NCBI GenBank assembly: GCA_009691525.1
Contig: SICG01000007.1
Location: 1 to 48,243 of the forward strand
DNA length: 48,243 nt
Direction: 5' to 3'
From: Candidatus Latescibacterota bacterium
GTDB lineage: Bacteria; Latescibacterota; UBA2968; UBA8231
The notes under the pieces are model-generated. The model was given only the letters and a program-made list of their open reading frames with translations, did not search any database and was not told the origin of the DNA. Numbering within the stretch: position 1 is the first letter of the stretch; each line of letters starts with the position of its first letter. A program made the translations under genes and the position numbers. Positions 48,119-48,243 of the stretch are shown piece by piece.

Positions 48119-48243
48119 CTATCCCCGGCCAAAGGCCAGGGCTTTACGCCCGATTCATGGCTTCGCCACCGCGATTTCTTAGGGCACTGCCCCAAACAAA
48201 TCAAGTTGCTGCGGACTTTTCTCTTCTTGGCGATGATACTGGA
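48098..48243 (-). mobile_element. Probable insertion-element right end (IS200/IS605-like?), continuing past the window
   Basis: Reading the minus strand: GGGCGTAAAGCCC, CCCTGGCCTTTGGCCGGGG and an outer stem GAATCGG/CCGATTC, framed by AAGAAATCGC and GCGATTTCTT. The nested hairpin with a TTT loop followed by GGGGATAGT resembles subterminal ends of IS605/TnpB-type elements. Two frames are open from the window edge: one ends QQLDLFGAVP at TAA 48179-48181, another gives 52 codons to a stop at 48085. I could not identify a transposase from so little sequence. Confidence 0.4.

Noticed and set aside
1-48243. CRISPR arrays, rRNA, prophage or restriction-defence genes
   Set aside because: No regularly spaced direct repeats, and no protein in the ORF track with recognisable phage or defence motifs.

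Overview
This window looks like a chromosome segment of an uncultured Gram-negative bacterium of the FCB/Latescibacterota-Poribacteria type. This rests on recognition, not a search. The clues are secreted proteins ending in FlgD-Ig/CHU_C-like domains, a dockerin-like DFDGD...DFFLFADHFG tail, SPII lipoproteins, a putative outer-membrane barrel, many Gfo/Idh/MocA oxidoreductases, phytanoyl-CoA dioxygenase (PhyH) relatives, a DUF6785-type membrane protein and a CRTAC1/ASPIC-UnbV protein. Base composition is GC-rich throughout and looks richer after about 15 kb. I recognised no rRNA, tRNA or CRISPR array.

Layout. (1) 1-681 (-): N-terminal part of class II fumarase, cut by the window edge. (2) 858-14893 (+): a cell-envelope cluster. 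It holds three tandem secreted discoidin/FlgD-Ig paralogues, a large putative beta-barrel with Asp/Asn-rich acidic runs, a CBM9-like secreted protein, an unknown lipoprotein, a SurA-like double parvulin and a TPR lipoprotein. (3) 14907-25623 (+): a tightly packed catabolic operon with amidohydrolase, sugar isomerase, two Gfo/Idh/MocA enzymes, 2-hydroxyacid dehydrogenase, MetE-like protein, CRTAC1 protein, a ureidoglycolate lyase-rhamnose mutarotase fusion and a polytopic membrane protein. (4) 25629-27006 (-): NIPSNAP and luciferase-like flavin enzyme behind a clear sigma70-like promoter. (5) 27160-30707 (+): membrane spermidine-synthase-like protein and SelD, followed by a 325-base noncoding, hairpin-rich gap. 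(6) 31033-35997 (-): an operon with Gfo/Idh/MocA, a ceramidase-like protein, and two PhyH enzymes interleaved with two copies of a small unknown protein plus the remnant of a third. (7) 36123-48118: mostly housekeeping genes (YdcF-like, RNase HI, dihydrolipoyl dehydrogenase, SIS isomerase, two PLP enzymes, stand-alone IMP cyclohydrolase, SDR, aldo/keto reductase, CCA-adding enzyme, homocysteine methyltransferase-MTHFR), ending in a dockerin fragment beside a probable insertion-element end.

How the genes may work together. Region 2 reads as a set of surface-exposed carbohydrate-binding proteins with their barrel, chaperone and scaffolding lipoproteins. Region 3 reads as uptake and oxidation of an unusual sugar or sugar acid, possibly rhamnose-like and methylated. 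Region 6 couples two iron/2-oxoglutarate oxygenases with a dedicated small partner. The strongest candidates for something undescribed are the envelope cluster, the PhyH/small-protein pairs and the AllA-RhaM fusion. A covarying hairpin repeat lies inside the decayed third small-protein copy.
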